DNA of 5,987 bases from Myroides sp. (GTDB taxonomy: Bacteria > Bacteroidota > Bacteroidia > Flavobacteriales > Flavobacteriaceae): NCBI GenBank assembly GCA_018384465.1, contig JAHAYQ010000018.1, positions 1 to 5,987 on the forward strand, given 5' to 3'. Position 1 is the stretch's first letter; each line of letters begins with the position of its first letter. Under the pieces are notes generated by a model. It saw only the letters and a program-made list of their open reading frames with translations, did not search any database and was not told the origin of the DNA. Of this stretch, positions 1 through 5,951 are shown in pieces. The translations under genes were made by a program, and so were the position numbers.

Positions 1-1
1 A

Positions 2-100
2 GACGAACTTATTCGCGACAGAAATCCTAATAGTCCATGGACAGGCGATATAGTTTCCATGAAAACAAGAGGTGTGTTTGTAAACTTTACGTTTCATTAA
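2..100 (+). CDS. C-terminal end of an outer-membrane beta-barrel protein (partial)
   Basis: An open frame enters from the left edge and ends at TAA 98-100, leaving 32 codons. The tail runs SPWTGDIVSMKTRGVFVNFTFH. Alternating hydrophobic residues (V-F-V-N-F-T-F) close to the stop resemble the last membrane strand of a Gram-negative outer-membrane barrel, as in TonB-dependent receptors. The final residue is His rather than the usual Phe, with Phe one position before it. The gene is followed by a hairpin terminator and converges on the methyltransferase gene. The reading frame and stop are seen directly. The barrel assignment is an inference from a short tail, and the exact family cannot be told. 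Confidence 0.5.
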   Translation, partial: DELIRDRNPNSPWTGDIVSMKTRGVFVNFTFH

Positions 101-126
101 AAGTAACTTTAATATTTTAGATACAA

Positions 127-163
127 AAAAATCCTGCAGTGTAATTTAACTTGCAGGATTTTT
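127..163. terminator. Bidirectional intrinsic terminator between convergent genes
   Basis: A 12-bp perfect stem (127-138 paired with 152-163, core ATCCTGCA/TGCAGGAT) closes a 13-nt loop. An A-run lies on the left and a T-run on the right, so each strand gives a hairpin followed by U residues. It sits between the stop of the upstream plus-strand gene (100) and the stop of the minus-strand methyltransferase (186), and would serve both. Confidence 0.85.
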
Positions 164-185
164 CTTATTGTTCTTGAAATACTTT

Positions 186-914
186 TCAATCATTCCTTTT
201 AAACTCACTTAATATAATAGCAGTTGCTGTTGCAACATTTAAACTTTCGGTTTGTTGTAATTTTCCAAAACGCGGAATGGCAATTTTAGAGGTTACTAAA
301 CGCGCTATTTCTGTTGATATACCATTTGCTTCGTTCCCCATAACAATAATTCCATCCGTTAACAGATCGGTTTTATAAATATTGGTACCGTCCATAAACG
401 TCCCGTAAATTGGCTCCTTGGTATTTTGTAAAAAAGTAGTTAAATCGGTATAATGAATATTCACTCTCGTAAGTGACCCCATAGTAGCTTGCACTACCTT
501 AGGGTTGTATATATCAACTGTTTCTTTACTGCAAATAAGATCATCAATACCAAACCAATCGCACAAACGAATAATTGTTCCAAAATTTCCAGGATCACGC
601 ACATTGTCTAACGCAACTTTTAACCCTTTGTTATTAGGCTGTTTTGGTGTCATCATTTCAAACAAAGCCAAACACTCATTAGGTGTGGTTAAAGAAGATA
701 TTTTCTTTAATTCATCAGTAGAAATTTCAGTAACATACTCCTTCCCTATTTTAAAGTCTAATGTGGAATTGGTATAGATCTGAATAAGTTTTAAATTTGA
801 TTGTAAAAGTTCATTAATCACTTTAAATCCTTCTGCAACGAAAACATTATTTAAATCGCGGTACTTTTTTTGTTTTAATTGCGTTATATATTTGATTTGG
901 TTTTTAGTAAGCAT
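186..914 (-). CDS. TrmH/SpoU-family RNA 2'-O-methyltransferase
   Basis: The 242-residue protein is a SPOUT-class, S-adenosylmethionine-dependent RNA ribose methyltransferase. The N-terminal region (about 1-95, with FVAEGFKVINELL at 25-37) resembles the SpoU substrate-binding domain that grips rRNA or tRNA. The catalytic knot domain follows from about residue 98. Motif 1 is DNVRDPGNFGTIIR (103-116), with Asn110 and Arg116 at the spacing of the catalytic Asn/Arg pair in TrmH. Motif 2 is MGNEANGIS (192-200). Motif 3 is TESLNVATA (222-230), which helps form the knot that holds the cofactor. Length is normal for the family and the frame is intact. The ATG at 914 is the only plausible start near the divergent gap. 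The target nucleotide (RlmB-like 23S rRNA or another site) cannot be read from the sequence, so no symbol is given. It is divergent from the TamL-like gene. Confidence 0.9.
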   Translation of the reverse strand: MLTKNQIKYITQLKQKKYRDLNNVFVAEGFKVINELLQSNLKLIQIYTNSTLDFKIGKEYVTEISTDELKKISSLTTPNECLALFEMMTPKQPNNKGLKVALDNVRDPGNFGTIIRLCDWFGIDDLICSKETVDIYNPKVVQATMGSLTRVNIHYTDLTTFLQNTKEPIYGTFMDGTNIYKTDLLTDGIIVMGNEANGISTEIARLVTSKIAIPRFGKLQQTESLNVATATAIILSEFKRND

Positions 915-950
915 TCGTAAAAAGTTGTAATTTTACCCGTTGAAACTGTT

Positions 951-3515
951 ATGATCTTGAAAAATAATTTATCAAAAGTACTATTTATTACTTTAATTTC
1001 CAGCTTTTTTTTGGCGTGTTCTTTAACCAAACGTGTTCCAAACAACGAGCGCTTGCTCATGAGTAATGAAATTTTTGTAAACGATCAGGCAGAAAGCAAG
1101 GAAACTTTAACCTCACAACTTTACCAAAAACCTAACAGTAACATTTTAGGCTATCGTTTGCGGTTGCACTTGTACAATATGGCAAAGGTAAATCCCGATT
1201 CAAGTTACCAAGCTTGGTTGGATAGACACCCTAAAAACGAACGATTTCTAACTCATTTACTTTCTGCAAAACAAGTAGACCGTTTGGGTACATCGTTCTT
1301 TGTATCAGGTTTAGGAAGAACGCTAAAAGACTTGGGCGAAGCACCTATTATTTACAATCAAGAACGTACCAATAGATCTCTTATCCGTTTAAAAAATCAT
1401 TTTTTTAACCAAGGTTATTTTAATACAAAAGTTTCCTATCAGGCAGACAGTCTGCAATCAAAAAAAATAAATATCACTTATAACGTACAAACAGGCAAAC
1501 CCTATGTGTACGATAGCATTGCCGTAACCGTACATTCGCCCGAATTAGATTCGTTATACAAAACCAACCGCCGACAAAGTTTATTAAAAAAGAACGATCA
1601 GTATAATGCAACAAAATTAGATGAGGAACGTGAACGGATTACTTCTTTTTTTAGAAATAACGGAGCTTACGATTTTCAGAAAACTTATATTAACTATGAA
1701 ATTGATACGCTTAAGAACACTCATAAAGCAGATATCTATTTAAATATCGATAATAAAAACATAAAAGAAGGAGATAGTTTAAGAACAGAACCCTTTAAAT
1801 TGTATAAAATAAGCGAAGTAAATATTTTTACTAGCAATACATCGGAAAATGTACAAACAATAACCGATTCTGTTCAATACAAAAACATTAATATTTATAG
1901 TAAAGGAAAGCTTAATTACAAACCCAAAGTTTTAAACAATGCTGTTTTTATTGCTAAAGATGGTTATTTTTCTGATATGCGAAGATTAATCACCTCAAGA
2001 TCGTTAAGCAATTTAAAAGTTTTCAATTACCCTACTATAGAATATATTCCTGATACCCGAGACAGTTTAGGCAAATCATTAATAGCAAACATTACTTTAA
2101 ATCCTAAAGCACGGGCAGTACTTTATCCATCTATAGACGTAACACACTCAAATATCCAAGATTTTGGTATTGAAGGTAGTTTAGGATATGCCTTTAACAA
2201 TGTTTTTAAAGGAGCCGAAGTTTTAGACATTAGCATTCGTGGAAACATTGGTTCATCATCTACCAAATACCGTAACAACAAAAATACTTTTTTTGACATT
2301 TTAGAATATGGAGCCGATATAAAGTTAACTATTCCGCGCTTTCTGTTTTTTTCTAATAAAATCGATCGTTTAGTAGACCGTACTTCTTTTCCCAATACCA
2401 CCTTAAGTGCAGGTTTCTTTAATCAACAAAACATTGGATTAGACAAACAAAACCTTACCGGAATCTACAACTATTCTTGGTCGCACAAACGTAGAAACAC
2501 CATAAGCATTGATGTGTTGAATTTACAATTTGTACGAAACATGAACCCTGATAACTATTTTAAAGTTTATCGATCATCATACAACAAATTAAACAGCATT
2601 GCCTTAGTTACCAACACTAACCCTGATTATTTAGACGAAAACGGAAATCTTACTATAGCCGAAGGCGGTGCTGATGCTTTTATGCACGATGTATTAAATG
2701 GAAACACTAACATTTCAACCAACAGCAACGAATACCAATCAATTCGAAGCATCTCAGAACGTAAACAGCGTTTAACCGAGAACAACTTAATCATGGCCAG
2801 TAATATTGTGTACACCTACTCTACCCGATTTAATATGAACGATCAAGATTTTTTCACCGTGCGAACAAAAATTGAATCGGCAGGAAATATACTCAATGCC
2901 ATAGCCAGATCCAACAAAAAATATAACGATAACGACAAGCTCACTGTTTTAGACGTAGCCTATTCACAATATATTAAAGGCGAGATTGATTTGGTTAAGT
3001 ATTTTGATTTTGGCAACAAAAATGTTTTAGCCTTAAGAGCTTTCGGTGGAATTGCTATTCCCTATGGCAATAGCGATAACATTCCTTTTTCTCGTAGCTA
3101 CTTTGCTGGTGGATCTAATGACAACCGCGCATGGCAATCATATCGCTTAGGACCGGGACGAAGTGGAGCTGTAAACGACTTTAACGAGGCAAATATGAAA
3201 TTAGCCTTTAACGCAGAATACCGTTTTAATGTCGCCGGACCATGGAATATGGCTGTTTTTGCTGATGCTGGAAACATTTGGAACGCATTAGATAACGTCA
3301 CTGATGAAGAAATGACATTTAAAGGTTTTAAATCGCTACAAGACATCGCCTTAGGAACAGGATTTGGCGTGCGTTATGATTTCAACTTTTTTGTAATACG
3401 TTTAGATGCAGGTTTTAAAACCTATAATCCGGCAAATGAACCAAACCGTAAATGGTTTAAAGAATGGAATTTAAGTAAAACGGTTTTAAATGTCGGAATT
3501 AATTATCCGTTCTAA
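951..3515 (+). CDS. tamL: TamL-like lipidated BamA/TamA (Omp85) outer-membrane protein
   Basis: This 854-residue protein belongs to the Omp85 family, which inserts proteins or moves lipid across the outer membrane. The N-terminus is a short basic stretch, a hydrophobic core (10-22) and FLAC with Cys23, a lipoprotein signal peptidase II site. The mature protein starts CSLTKRVP, a start I associate with Bacteroidota TamL proteins. POTRA-like segments follow at about 143-195, 221-268 and 282-384. The barrel covers about 386-854. It holds the loop-6 signature FAGGSNDNRAW (718-728), with Arg726 in the place of the VRGF arginine, and ends VLNVGINYPF with the terminal Phe typical of barrels. A long loop insert lies at about 540-615 (includes ISERKQRLTENN). 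The ATG at 951 gives a complete signal peptide. No tamB follows; fbaA is 60 bp downstream. An unrelated Omp85 role (BamA paralogue) is possible, so the symbol is tentative. Confidence 0.82.
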   Translation: MILKNNLSKVLFITLISSFFLACSLTKRVPNNERLLMSNEIFVNDQAESKETLTSQLYQKPNSNILGYRLRLHLYNMAKVNPDSSYQAWLDRHPKNERFLTHLLSAKQVDRLGTSFFVSGLGRTLKDLGEAPIIYNQERTNRSLIRLKNHFFNQGYFNTKVSYQADSLQSKKINITYNVQTGKPYVYDSIAVTVHSPELDSLYKTNRRQSLLKKNDQYNATKLDEERERITSFFRNNGAYDFQKTYINYEIDTLKNTHKADIYLNIDNKNIKEGDSLRTEPFKLYKISEVNIFTSNTSENVQTITDSVQYKNINIYSKGKLNYKPKVLNNAVFIAKDGYFSDMRRLITSRSLSNLKVFNYPTIEYIPDTRDSLGKSLIANITLNPKARAVLYPSIDVTHSNIQDFGIEGSLGYAFNNVFKGAEVLDISIRGNIGSSSTKYRNNKNTFFDILEYGADIKLTIPRFLFFSNKIDRLVDRTSFPNTTLSAGFFNQQNIGLDKQNLTGIYNYSWSHKRRNTISIDVLNLQFVRNMNPDNYFKVYRSSYNKLNSIALVTNTNPDYLDENGNLTIAEGGADAFMHDVLNGNTNISTNSNEYQSIRSISERKQRLTENNLIMASNIVYTYSTRFNMNDQDFFTVRTKIESAGNILNAIARSNKKYNDNDKLTVLDVAYSQYIKGEIDLVKYFDFGNKNVLALRAFGGIAIPYGNSDNIPFSRSYFAGGSNDNRAWQSYRLGPGRSGAVNDFNEANMKLAFNAEYRFNVAGPWNMAVFADAGNIWNALDNVTDEEMTFKGFKSLQDIALGTGFGVRYDFNFFVIRLDAGFKTYNPANEPNRKWFKEWNLSKTVLNVGINYPF
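973..1003 (-). promoter_or_regulatory. Candidate promoter for the methyltransferase gene
   Basis: On the minus strand TACTTTTG (980-973) matches the Bacteroidota -7 consensus TAnnTTTG exactly. CTG (1003-1001), one mismatch from the -33 TTG, lies 20 nt upstream. Transcription would start near 966-968 and give a leader of about 50 nt that runs antisense to the start of the TamL-like gene. Chance matches are frequent in such AT-rich DNA, so this is tentative. Confidence 0.3.
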
Positions 3516-3524
3516 TAAAATTAC

Positions 3525-3532
3525 TATTTTTG
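3525..3532 (+). promoter_or_regulatory. Candidate -7 promoter element upstream of fbaA
   Basis: TATTTTTG matches TAnnTTTG exactly, 9 bp after the stop of the TamL-like gene. Transcription would begin near 3538, giving a leader of roughly 35-40 nt that is A/T-rich and lacks a Shine-Dalgarno sequence. No TTG lies at the expected -33 distance, so the promoter is incomplete. An internal start would fit the high expression usually needed for a glycolytic enzyme. Confidence 0.4.
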
Positions 3533-3575
3533 TAAACTAAATAACACTCAAATTAAAACACATACATTTTTAAAT

Positions 3576-4643
3576 ATGGCACACAATATTAAGCCAGGTG
3601 TTGCAACTGGCGATCAAGTTCAAGAAATATTTAATTACGCAAAAGAAAAAGGTTTTGCCCTACCGGCAGTAAACGTTACCTCATCAAGCACTATAAACGG
3701 TGTAATGGAAACAGCTGCTAAATTAAACGCACCGGTAATTATTCAATTTTCTAACGGTGGTGGTTTGTTTATGGCAGGTAAAGGCTTAAGCAATGAAAAC
3801 GAACGTGCTGCTATTGCAGGATCTATAGCCGGAGCAAAACAAGTACACGAGTTGGCGGAATTATACGGTGCTACCGTAATTTTACATACCGATCACTGTG
3901 CTAAAAAATTACTTCCTTGGATTGATGGTTTATTAGATGCAAGTGAAAAATTTTATGCCGAAACAGGTAAACCATTATTTTCTTCACACATGATTGACTT
4001 ATCAGAAGAACCAATTGAAGAAAACATTGCCATTTCTAAAAAATATTTAGAACGTATGAGCAAAATGGGAATGACCTTAGAAATTGAATTAGGTATCACA
4101 GGCGGTGAAGAAGACGGAGTTGATAATACCGGTGTTGATTCATCTAAACTTTATACGCAGCCAGCTGAAGTAGCCTATGCTTATGAAGAACTAATGAAAG
4201 TATCTCCTCGTTTTACTATCGCTGCAGCTTTTGGAAATGTACACGGAGTATACAAACCAGGCAATGTAAAATTAACGCCAATCATTCTTGATAATTCACA
4301 AAAATACGTTCAAGAAAAATTCAATACACAAAGCAATCCTGTTGATTTTGTTTTTCACGGAGGATCTGGCTCGTCATTAGAAGAAATTCGCGAAGCTATA
4401 TCGTACGGCGTAATTAAAATGAATATCGATACCGATTTACAATTCGCTTTTACCGAAGGTGCACGCGATTATATCCTTTCTAAAAAAGACTACTTAATGG
4501 CACAAATTGGCAATCCAGAAGGCGACGATGTACCTAACAAAAAATATTACGACCCACGCAAATGGATTCGTGAAGCTGAATTAACCTTTAACACGCGTTT
4601 AGAACAAGCATTTGCCGACTTAAACAACGTTAACACACTATAA
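3576..4643 (+). CDS. fbaA: Class II fructose-bisphosphate aldolase
   Basis: The 355-residue enzyme catalyses reversible cleavage of fructose 1,6-bisphosphate to dihydroxyacetone phosphate and glyceraldehyde 3-phosphate in the cytosol (EC 4.1.2.13, zinc-dependent). Comparison with the E. coli enzyme, from memory, places every key residue. Asp106 and His107 in HTDHC match Asp109/His110. Glu171 in EIELG matches Glu174. GGEEDGVDN (176-184) carries the catalytic Glu pair (178/179). Zinc ligands His223 (NVHG) and His261 (FHGGSGS) match His226 and His264. MNIDTD (282-287) and the Arg of DPRKW (Arg328) bind substrate phosphate. Its length matches the long class II subtype (E. coli 359). The ATG at 3576 gives the expected N-terminus, and the A/T-rich leader has no Shine-Dalgarno sequence. 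It lies between the TamL-like gene and accD and is probably co-transcribed with accD. No anomalies. Confidence 0.97.
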   Translation: MAHNIKPGVATGDQVQEIFNYAKEKGFALPAVNVTSSSTINGVMETAAKLNAPVIIQFSNGGGLFMAGKGLSNENERAAIAGSIAGAKQVHELAELYGATVILHTDHCAKKLLPWIDGLLDASEKFYAETGKPLFSSHMIDLSEEPIEENIAISKKYLERMSKMGMTLEIELGITGGEEDGVDNTGVDSSKLYTQPAEVAYAYEELMKVSPRFTIAAAFGNVHGVYKPGNVKLTPIILDNSQKYVQEKFNTQSNPVDFVFHGGSGSSLEEIREAISYGVIKMNIDTDLQFAFTEGARDYILSKKDYLMAQIGNPEGDDVPNKKYYDPRKWIREAELTFNTRLEQAFADLNNVNTL

Positions 4644-4654
4644 CAATAACAAGC

Positions 4655-4672
4655 GTTTAAGAATTCTTAAAC
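4655..4672. repeat. Perfect 18-bp palindrome between fbaA and accD
   Basis: GTTTAAGAATTCTTAAAC is its own reverse complement. It lies 11 bases after the fbaA stop and 22 bases before the accD start. As RNA it could fold a 7-bp stem with an AATT loop, but no T-run follows, so it is not a normal terminator. It could be a site for a dimeric DNA-binding protein, a weak attenuating hairpin, an mRNA processing point, or chance. Confidence 0.6.
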
Positions 4673-4694
4673 CCTACAAATTAAACTAAATAAT

Positions 4695-5549
4695 ATGGCT
4701 TGGTTTAAAAGAAAAGAAAAAGGAATTACAACTCCTACTGAAGATAAAAAAGACACACCCAAAGGCTTGTGGTATAAATCGCCAACAGGAAAAATTGTAG
4801 AATCGGAAGAGTTAGCCAAAAACCTGTGGATTTCTCCCGAAGATGATTACCACGTACGCATTGGAAGTACAGAATATTTTGAAATCCTTTTTGATGACAA
4901 CAAATACAAAGAATTATTTGGATCAATCACTTCTAAGGATCCTTTAAAATTCGTTGATACTAAAAAGTACAGCGAACGTTTAAAAGATGCTAAAGACAAA
5001 ACCAAGTTAAAAGATGCCGTTCGCGTAGCAGTTGGTAAATCTAAAGGTGCTGAATTAGTGGTAGCTTGTATGGATTTTGCTTTTATTGGTGGATCGATGG
5101 GATCTGTGGTAGGTGAAAAAATTGCACGTGGTATAGATCATTCTATCAAGAACAACATTCCATTCATGATGATTTCTAAATCAGGAGGTGCCCGTATGAT
5201 GGAAGCTGCTTTTTCATTAATGCAAATGGCTAAAACATCAGCAAAATTAGCTCAATTAGCCGATGCAAAAATTCCTTACATCTCTTTATGTACCGATCCT
5301 ACTACGGGTGGAACAACTGCTTCGTATGCAATGTTAGGCGATATTAATATTGCCGAACCTGGTGCATTAATTGGCTTTGCTGGACCACGTATTGTAAAAG
5401 ACACTACAGGAAAAGATTTGCCAGAAGGTTTCCAAACGTCAGAGTTTTTATTAGAGCATGGTTTCTTAGATTTTGTGGTACACCGCAAACAACTTAAAGA
5501 CAAAGTAAATTTATATATAGATTTGGTATTAAACCAACCTCTACGATAG
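4695..5549 (+). CDS. accD: Acetyl-CoA carboxylase carboxyltransferase subunit beta
   Basis: The 284-residue protein pairs with AccA to form the carboxyltransferase that moves the carboxyl group from carboxybiotin to acetyl-CoA, making malonyl-CoA for fatty acid synthesis (EC 2.1.3.15). The crotonase-like core is clear: FAFIGGSMGSVVGEKIARG (128-146), SKSGGARMMEA (161-171), PYISLCTDPTTGGTTASYAMLGD (194-216), then EPGALIGFAGPR (221-232) and LPEGFQTSEFLLEHG (242-256). The N-terminal segment aligns with the zinc-ribbon region of E. coli AccD, but all four zinc-binding cysteines are missing. Ser29, Ser47 and Asp50 stand where three of them would be, and one position is deleted. The only cysteines are Cys125 and Cys199. 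I recall the same state in other flavobacterial AccD proteins. The C-terminus lacks the long tail of the E. coli protein. The ATG at 4695 gives the usual MAWFKR start. accA and accBC are not in the window. Confidence 0.96.
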   Translation: MAWFKRKEKGITTPTEDKKDTPKGLWYKSPTGKIVESEELAKNLWISPEDDYHVRIGSTEYFEILFDDNKYKELFGSITSKDPLKFVDTKKYSERLKDAKDKTKLKDAVRVAVGKSKGAELVVACMDFAFIGGSMGSVVGEKIARGIDHSIKNNIPFMMISKSGGARMMEAAFSLMQMAKTSAKLAQLADAKIPYISLCTDPTTGGTTASYAMLGDINIAEPGALIGFAGPRIVKDTTGKDLPEGFQTSEFLLEHGFLDFVVHRKQLKDKVNLYIDLVLNQPLR

Positions 5550-5552
5550 TAA

Positions 5553-5586
5553 AAGGCGCATTGCAACAGCAATGCGCTTTATTTTT
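5553..5586 (+). terminator. Intrinsic terminator after accD
   Basis: The perfect 9-bp GC-rich stem GCGCATTGC/GCAATGCGC (5556-5564 with 5569-5577) has the tetraloop AACA. One G-U and two A-U pairs extend it to 5553/5580, and a T-run follows at 5582-5586. It begins four bases after the accD stop and closes the plus-strand gene group. Confidence 0.93.
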
Positions 5587-5669
5587 GTAATATTTTGCTC
5601 AACAAAAAAACGTATTCCAAACAATATCAAAAACTTAGAAATTTATTACAAATTAGTCTTTTAAAAACA

Positions 5670-5699
5670 TTGTAAAATAAAATAATCCTTATATATTTG
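5670..5699 (+). promoter_or_regulatory. Promoter of the tRNA-Leu pair (Bacteroidota consensus)
   Basis: TTG (5670-5672), a 19-nt spacer and TATATTTG (5692-5699) fit the Bacteroidota sigma-factor consensus TTG-N17-23-TAnnTTTG at every fixed position. The surrounding 5587-5691 is AT-rich with no gene visible. Transcription should start near 5703-5706, about 36-39 nt before the first tRNA. Confidence 0.75.
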
Positions 5700-5704
5700 C
5701 ACTC

Positions 5705-5732
5705 GCAATAAGCCCTTAAGGCAACTTATTGC
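5705..5732 (+). other. Hairpin in the 5' leader of the tRNA transcript
   Basis: GCAATAAG (5705-5712) pairs perfectly with CTTATTGC (5725-5732) around a 12-nt loop, which itself contains most of the palindrome CCTTAAGG (5714-5721). A competing small hairpin, GCAA-CTTA-TTGC (5721-5732), uses the same 3' half. The stem begins about where transcription should start and ends 9 nt before the mature tRNA 5' end, where RNase P would cut. Confidence 0.6.
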
Positions 5733-5741
5733 AAGTTCTTT

Positions 5742-5827
5742 GCTCGAGTGGTGGAATTGGTAGACACGCTGGACTTAAAATCCAGTGAGCAGTAATGCTC
5801 GTGCGGGTTCAAGTCCCGCCTTGAGTA
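5742..5827 (+). tRNA. tRNA-Leu (anticodon UAA), copy 1
   Basis: An 86-nt class II tRNA. The acceptor stem is GCTCGAG/CTTGAGT with discriminator A5827, the leucine identity base. The anticodon stem CTGGA/TCCAG holds the loop CTTAAAA, giving anticodon TAA at 5776-5778, which reads the UUA codon. The long variable arm pairs GAGC (5787-5790) with GCTC (5797-5800). The T arm is GCGGG-TTCAAGT-CCCGC. CCA is not encoded; the DNA reads CAA after the discriminator, so CCA must be added enzymatically. Confidence 0.97.
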
Positions 5828-5864
5828 CAAATATATTCAAGACTTATAAATAGATTTAACTCCC

Positions 5865-5950
5865 GCTCGAGTGGTGGAATTGGTAGACACGCTGGACTTA
5901 AAATCCAGTGAACAGTAATGTTCGTGCGGGTTCAAGTCCCGCCTTGAGTA
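5865..5950 (+). tRNA. tRNA-Leu (anticodon UAA), copy 2
   Basis: It is identical to the first copy at 84 of 86 positions, with anticodon TAA at 5899-5901. The two differences lie in the variable arm: A5912 for G and T5921 for C. The arm becomes GAAC/GTTC and stays fully paired. It lies 37 bp after copy 1 with no promoter of its own that I can see, so the two are probably one transcript. CCA is not encoded. Confidence 0.97.
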
Positions 5951-5951
5951 C

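Noticed and set aside
174..189. Inverted repeat TTGAAA-TACT-TTTCAA at the end of the methyltransferase gene
   Set aside because: The stem is only six mostly A-T pairs and overlaps the stop codon. The strong hairpin at 127-163 already explains termination.
505..777. Open frame on the plus strand opposite the methyltransferase gene
   Set aside because: It lies wholly antisense to a gene with clear family motifs, and its protein shows no recognisable domain. It is a shadow of the real gene.
2123..2401. Open frame on the minus strand inside the TamL-like gene
   Set aside because: It is antisense to an intact Omp85 coding region and has no motif or leader of its own. The minus-strand frames at 2627-2815 and 3098-3346 fail for the same reason.
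3533..4693. TAAACTAAATAA occurs in the leaders of both fbaA (3533-3544) and accD (4682-4693)
   Set aside because: It is a low-complexity A/T sequence at different distances from the two start codons (31 and 1 bases), so chance is the simplest explanation.
5276..5572. Open frame on the minus strand overlapping the accD end and its terminator
   Set aside because: It would begin inside the accD terminator hairpin and read antisense to highly conserved AccD codons. It is an artefact.
5700..5750. Leader CACTCG (5700-5705) is complementary to CGAGTG (5745-5750) at the tRNA 5' end, suggesting a fold that competes with the acceptor stem
   Set aside because: The predicted transcription start is at about 5703-5706, so most of the leader half would not be in the RNA. 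Six base pairs is also weak against a full tRNA fold.
5742..5826. Terminal G-U pair in the tRNA acceptor stem
   Set aside because: Both copies share it, and from memory E. coli tRNA-Leu(UAA) also has G1-U72, so it is a normal feature of this isoacceptor.
5742..5950. Direct repeats of about 86 bp that could be attachment sites flanking an integrated element
   Set aside because: Both repeats are complete, structurally sound tRNA genes and only 37 bp lies between them. No integrase or cargo is present, so tandem gene duplication explains them.
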